From Phycisphaerae bacterium (GTDB lineage: Bacteria; Planctomycetota; Phycisphaerae; UBA1845; Fen-1342), in the NCBI GenBank assembly GCA_016935035.1, contig JAFGRR010000493.1:1-8298 (forward strand): a stretch of 8,298 nt of DNA, read 5' to 3'. The notes under the pieces were generated by a model that saw nothing but the letters and a program-made list of their open reading frames with translations, ran no database searches and was not told where the DNA came from. Below, in pieces: positions 5,079-8,298 of this stretch (position 1 is the first letter of the stretch; every line of letters starts with the position of its first letter). Both the position numbers and the translations under genes were made by a program.

Positions 5079-7028
5079 GTGAAGGCCACCACTCCAACCG
5101 GATCGGCCGCCGGCGCCGCCAACGAGTGTCCGCCTCCCGCCGAAACGCTGCACGCGTTTCTTCGCGAGATGATCGGACGCTATGGACGCCTGCGCGACGC
5201 GCGGAATCCGGCGTTGCCGGCACCCGCCGAAATCGACGAGCGGCTGACCGAACTACTGCTGGCGGCAATCGTGGTACGTCATGCCTGCGGCGGCACGCAC
5301 AACTGGCCGCGGCAACTCGCCGTAATGGGCCCGACGCAGACCGGCAAGAGCACGGTCGTGAACCTCCTGCTGGGTCAACAGGTGGCCGAGGTCAGCCCGT
5401 TGGCCGGCTTCACGGTGCACGCCCAGGGTTTCTGGCGTGTCGATGCCCTGCCTCGGAACGACCCACGCGGGTCAGGCACGACGCCGCCCGAGACGCTCTT
5501 CGAGCTTGCCGAGGCCGAACGTCCGCGCGACCCGGTGGCGGCACACGATCCGCGTTGGGCGGAAGACCTCTTTCCACGCTGGCACCGCTACGAGCCGCGT
5601 GCACTGGCGCGTGATGAACTGAACGCCTATGCCCTGACCATCCTCGAGAGCCCCCTACCGCCACCTGGTGAGCAGGCTCCCGGCCGCCTGTCGCCATGCG
5701 TCGTGTGGGACACGCCCGACTTCGACTCGCTGGCCGCGCGCGAATATCGCGAAGGTCTCCTGAACGTCATCGGCGCCGCCGACGCCTACATGCTGGTCGT
5801 CAGCAAGGAGAAATACTCCGACCTGTCGGTGTGGCGTCTGCTTGAACTGCTGGAGCCGTTGCGTCGGCCGCTGGTCATCTGCGTCAACAAGATGACGTCC
5901 GACGCGTCCGAGGCGATCGTGGCGTCGCTGCACCAGCGTCTGGCCGAACGCGGCACGGGTTGGGGCGATGTGCCAATCGTCACTATAGCGCACGACGGCG
6001 TGCTCGACGCCGGCGCCCCGGCCACACCCGAGACGCGCATGCTGCGTCTGGCCGCCGCGGATTGCCTGGCGCGCGCCTCACGCGAGCACTGGACCGCCGG
6101 CACACGCACGCTTCTGCGCCGGCATTGGGAGACATGGACAACGCCGATCGCCCATGAGCACGCGGCCTTGCAAGCGTACGAAGCACTCGCGGCGGAATCG
6201 GTCGCCGGGTTGCTGCACGCCTATCAGCGCGACTACCTGAATCATCCGCAACGCTACGACAGCTTTCGGCGCGCGACGATCGAGTTGCTGCAATTGCTCG
6301 AAATCCCGGGCGTCGGCCACGCGTTGGGGCAGATCCGCCAGGTCGTGACCTGGCCGGCGCGCCGACTGTGGCACGCCGGCCGCAGATTGCTGAACACACA
6401 ACAGCGTGCCGGCGGCGGCACGCTGCCGAGCGAATTGGCATTCCTGCATAGCGAGTTCGACACGCTGCTGGGCGTGCTGCGGCGTGACGTGGCGCGGCGG
6501 ATCGACCCCACGCGACCGGATTGCGGCGTGTGGCGGGCGCTGGATCACCGACTGGAAACAGAGCAACCCAACTTGCTGGCGGCTTTTCGGCGCGCCGCGG
6601 ACCAGCACCATGAGCAGGTGCAGCACGAGGTGCACGCCGCCGCCGGACATCTGTTCGAACTGCTGAAGGACCGGCCCAAGCTGCTGAACACGCTGCGTGG
6701 CGCGCGTGTGACGGCCGACGCTGCATCGGTCGTGCTGGCGATCAAGACCGGCGGCATCGCTGCGCATGACGTACTGCTCGCGCCAGCGCTTTTCGGCCTG
6801 ACATCGTTGCTGACAGAAGGCGCTTTGGGAACATACATGAAGAGCGTGGCGGAGGGGTTGAAGGAGCGTCAATACGAGCACGCGCGCAGCGAGCTGGCTG
6901 CCGGCGTGCTGCGCGAGGAGTTGCTGCGCATCGCGACTGAACTGGACGACGACACGCTTTTCGGCATCGCACCGCAACGACTAACCAGCGCCCGGCAAGC
7001 CCTCGAGGCCTGGACGACGGAGACCTGA
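5079..7028 (+). CDS. Large P-loop GTPase with helical tail and hydrophobic segment (first of tandem pair)
   Basis: A 649-residue GTPase-like protein. G1/Walker A is GPTQTGKST (84-92), with hydrophobic strand RQLAVM before it. A likely G2 Thr is T112 (AGFTVHAQGF). G3 is VVWDTPDFDS (208-217), with Asp replacing the Gly of DxxG. G4 is VNKMT (269-273), where the base-specifying Asp of NKxD is Thr, so guanine specificity may be weakened. The insert at 120-205 between G2 and G3 is unusually long. From about 340 the protein is mainly helical, Arg/Glu/Leu-rich, and includes a hydrophobic stretch at about 546-585 (with SVVLAIKTGGIAAHDVLLAP and FGLTSLLTEG) that may bind or insert into membrane. This order recalls dynamin-like or YfjP/YeeP-type GTPases. 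The GTG start has no Shine-Dalgarno; ATG 5169 (residue 31) and an in-frame CTG at 4998 are alternatives. It is followed by a second GTPase with a one-base overlap. Nucleotide binding is well supported; the cellular role is unknown. Confidence 0.85.
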   Translation: MKATTPTGSAAGAANECPPPAETLHAFLREMIGRYGRLRDARNPALPAPAEIDERLTELLLAAIVVRHACGGTHNWPRQLAVMGPTQTGKSTVVNLLLGQQVAEVSPLAGFTVHAQGFWRVDALPRNDPRGSGTTPPETLFELAEAERPRDPVAAHDPRWAEDLFPRWHRYEPRALARDELNAYALTILESPLPPPGEQAPGRLSPCVVWDTPDFDSLAAREYREGLLNVIGAADAYMLVVSKEKYSDLSVWRLLELLEPLRRPLVICVNKMTSDASEAIVASLHQRLAERGTGWGDVPIVTIAHDGVLDAGAPATPETRMLRLAAADCLARASREHWTAGTRTLLRRHWETWTTPIAHEHAALQAYEALAAESVAGLLHAYQRDYLNHPQRYDSFRRATIELLQLLEIPGVGHALGQIRQVVTWPARRLWHAGRRLLNTQQRAGGGTLPSELAFLHSEFDTLLGVLRRDVARRIDPTRPDCGVWRALDHRLETEQPNLLAAFRRAADQHHEQVQHEVHAAAGHLFELLKDRPKLLNTLRGARVTADAASVVLAIKTGGIAAHDVLLAPALFGLTSLLTEGALGTYMKSVAEGLKERQYEHARSELAAGVLREELLRIATELDDDTLFGIAPQRLTSARQALEAWTTET

Positions 7029-8298
7029 TGGCGGACGAGTTCACGGACATTTCGGCCCGGACTCGTGAATGGTTCGAGGGAGCCCACGAGGCCGGCTGGC
7101 TCGACGCAGCCGAGTTCGAACGTTTCACGACGCTTGAACACGCCACGCCGGCCGACCTGTTCACCGACCAGGAGGCCCGGCCGCTGGTCGTGGCGTTCTT
7201 TGGTGGGACGGGCGTCGGCAAGAGCAGTCTGCTGAATCGCCTCGCCGGTAGCCAGATCGCGCGCATCGGCGTCGAGCGCCCCACCTCGCGTGAGATCACG
7301 CTCTACGTCCATCGCGACGTCAAACTCGCCGACTTTCCCCAGGCCCTGCCGCTGGAGAGCGTGCGCGTCGAACGGCACGACAATGAGGCGCGGCGCGACT
7401 TCCTCTGGATCGACGCGCCGGACATCGACAGCACCGAAGCCGCCAACCGCGAATGCGCCCTGGCCTGGTTGCCACACATTGACCTGCTGGTCTATGTCGT
7501 CAGCCCCGAGCGGTACCGCGACGACACCGGCTGGCGTGTGTTGCTCGAGCGCGGGCAGCGCCACGGCTGGATGTTCATCATGAACCACTGGGACGACGGC
7601 GACCGCACACAGCGCGACGACTTTACGCGCATGCTGCGTTCAGCCGGCTTCGATAACCCGCTCGTGCTGTGCACGTGTTGCGTCGATCGCGGCGGCGTGC
7701 AGGACGAGTTCTCACGCGTCGAGGCCGTTCTGCAAGACCTGCTCGCCGCCCATGGCGTCCGCGAACTGACCCGTCTCGGTCACAGGGCACGCTTGCAGGA
7801 GTTGCGGCAGGTGCTGTTGGATGCGCGTCAACGTCTCGGGGACGAGGAAGGCTGGGACAACGTCGCCGCCGCCGCCAAGCTCCACTGGGGCCAGACCGTG
7901 GACACCGTCTCCGACGGGTTGCAGTGGTCGATGCAGAGCGTCGCGGCGCGTCTGGCCACGCGTGAGGATGGCATGCTCGCCACATTGCGGCAGACGGCCG
8001 GTGCCCTGCGGGGCGAAAGACCGGCTCAACCCGAGCAACCCGGCCCCGACGTCGGCGAGCTGTCATACCTGACGGAATCGCTGTGGGAACAGTGGGCTGA
8101 TCGCAAGATTGCCGACGGCATCGCCGCCATCGAGAACACCACGCAGAAGCACGGCATCGGCGTACGGCCGGTGCGCGAGCGGCTCGAAGAAGTCATCCGC
8201 GGTGCCCGTACCGAGGTCATGACGGCGCTTCAGGACGAACTTCGCGGCGCGCTCGGCGATCCCGGGACCGCGTTTCAGCACGCCGCCCGGCGTATCAC
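7028..8298 (+). CDS. Second P-loop GTPase of tandem pair, C-terminus cut by window edge
   Basis: The ATG shares its A with the preceding stop (TGATG), and GGAG at 7019-7022 lies 5 nt upstream, so the two genes are almost certainly translated from one mRNA. The frame stays open for 423 codons to the window end. G1 is FFGGTGVGKSS (57-67), G2 is probably T86 in RPTSREITLY, G3 is FLWIDAPDIDS (125-135) and G4 is MNHWD (185-189), which keeps Asn and Asp of NKxD with His for Lys. A GTPase fold of about 55-245 is followed by a helical region rich in Arg, Glu, Gln and Ala (from about 246) that continues out of view. The D-x-P-D-x-D-S G3 is shared with the upstream protein, so they are probably ancient paralogues or co-evolved partners. 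Unlike the first, the nucleotide-binding site looks competent for GTP. No membrane segment is seen in the visible part. A dynamin-like partner role is inference. Confidence 0.88.
   Translation, partial: MADEFTDISARTREWFEGAHEAGWLDAAEFERFTTLEHATPADLFTDQEARPLVVAFFGGTGVGKSSLLNRLAGSQIARIGVERPTSREITLYVHRDVKLADFPQALPLESVRVERHDNEARRDFLWIDAPDIDSTEAANRECALAWLPHIDLLVYVVSPERYRDDTGWRVLLERGQRHGWMFIMNHWDDGDRTQRDDFTRMLRSAGFDNPLVLCTCCVDRGGVQDEFSRVEAVLQDLLAAHGVRELTRLGHRARLQELRQVLLDARQRLGDEEGWDNVAAAAKLHWGQTVDTVSDGLQWSMQSVAARLATREDGMLATLRQTAGALRGERPAQPEQPGPDVGELSYLTESLWEQWADRKIADGIAAIENTTQKHGIGVRPVRERLEEVIRGARTEVMTALQDELRGALGDPGTAFQHAARRI

Noticed and set aside
4837..5082. 81-residue plus-strand frame across the divergent intergenic region
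   Set aside because: It begins inside the DUF6677-like gene, has no ribosome binding site or domain, and is in a different frame from the GTPase. A short hydrophobic run (SLLLLFSP) is not enough to support a gene.
5983..6726. 247-residue minus-strand open frame
   Set aside because: Another shadow of the first GTPase, with an Arg/Ala-rich translation typical of a wrong frame in GC-rich DNA.
6078..6977. 299-residue open frame on the minus strand
   Set aside because: It is antisense to the helical part of the first GTPase, Gln/Arg-rich, and without ribosome binding site or motif.

Overview
The window is about 8.3 kb of GC-rich, densely coding bacterial DNA. It most likely comes from a planctomycete (Planctomycetota, perhaps Phycisphaerae or a relative). 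That assignment is inference. It rests on a FlgI-like lipoprotein with no flagellar neighbours, a DUF6677-like membrane protein (as I recall, a family largely from planctomycetes), a tandem pair of unusual GTPases, and the general style of the sequence. There is no rRNA, tRNA, CRISPR array or mobile element.

Layout. (1) 1-993, minus: the 5' part of a FlgI (P-ring)-like lipoprotein gene that runs off the left edge. (2) 994-1221: a divergent intergenic region with candidate promoters for both flanking genes. (3) 1222-1956, plus: ispD, a non-mevalonate isoprenoid pathway gene and the most secure call here. (4) 2105-2977, plus: an unrecognised lipoprotein-like secreted protein, overlapping by 20 nt (5) 2958-4067, plus: a PAS-containing histidine kinase with no response regulator in view. 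(6) 4078-4341 and 4338-4865, minus: a translationally coupled pair of small membrane proteins, the upstream one DUF6677-like; they converge on the kinase gene with only 10 nt between stop codons. (7) 4866-5078: a second divergent intergenic region with a 12-bp perfect palindrome. (8) 5079-7028 and 7028-8298, plus: two adjacent P-loop GTPases whose stop and start share one base; the second runs off the right edge.

How the genes may work together. ispD stands functionally alone. The secreted protein and the kinase are probably co-transcribed and could be an envelope component with its sensor. The most interesting part is the tandem GTPase pair. Both proteins carry the same altered G3 motif, D-x-P-D-(F/I)-D-S, in place of DxxG. 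The first also has a degenerate G4 (NKMT), a long alpha-helical tail and a hydrophobic segment near its C-terminus. Paired GTPases with long helical tails recall bacterial dynamin-like tandem pairs, so a membrane-remodelling or envelope-associated heteromeric GTPase system is a reasonable but unproven hypothesis. The DUF6677 membrane pair is divergently transcribed from the GTPases and could share their control region.
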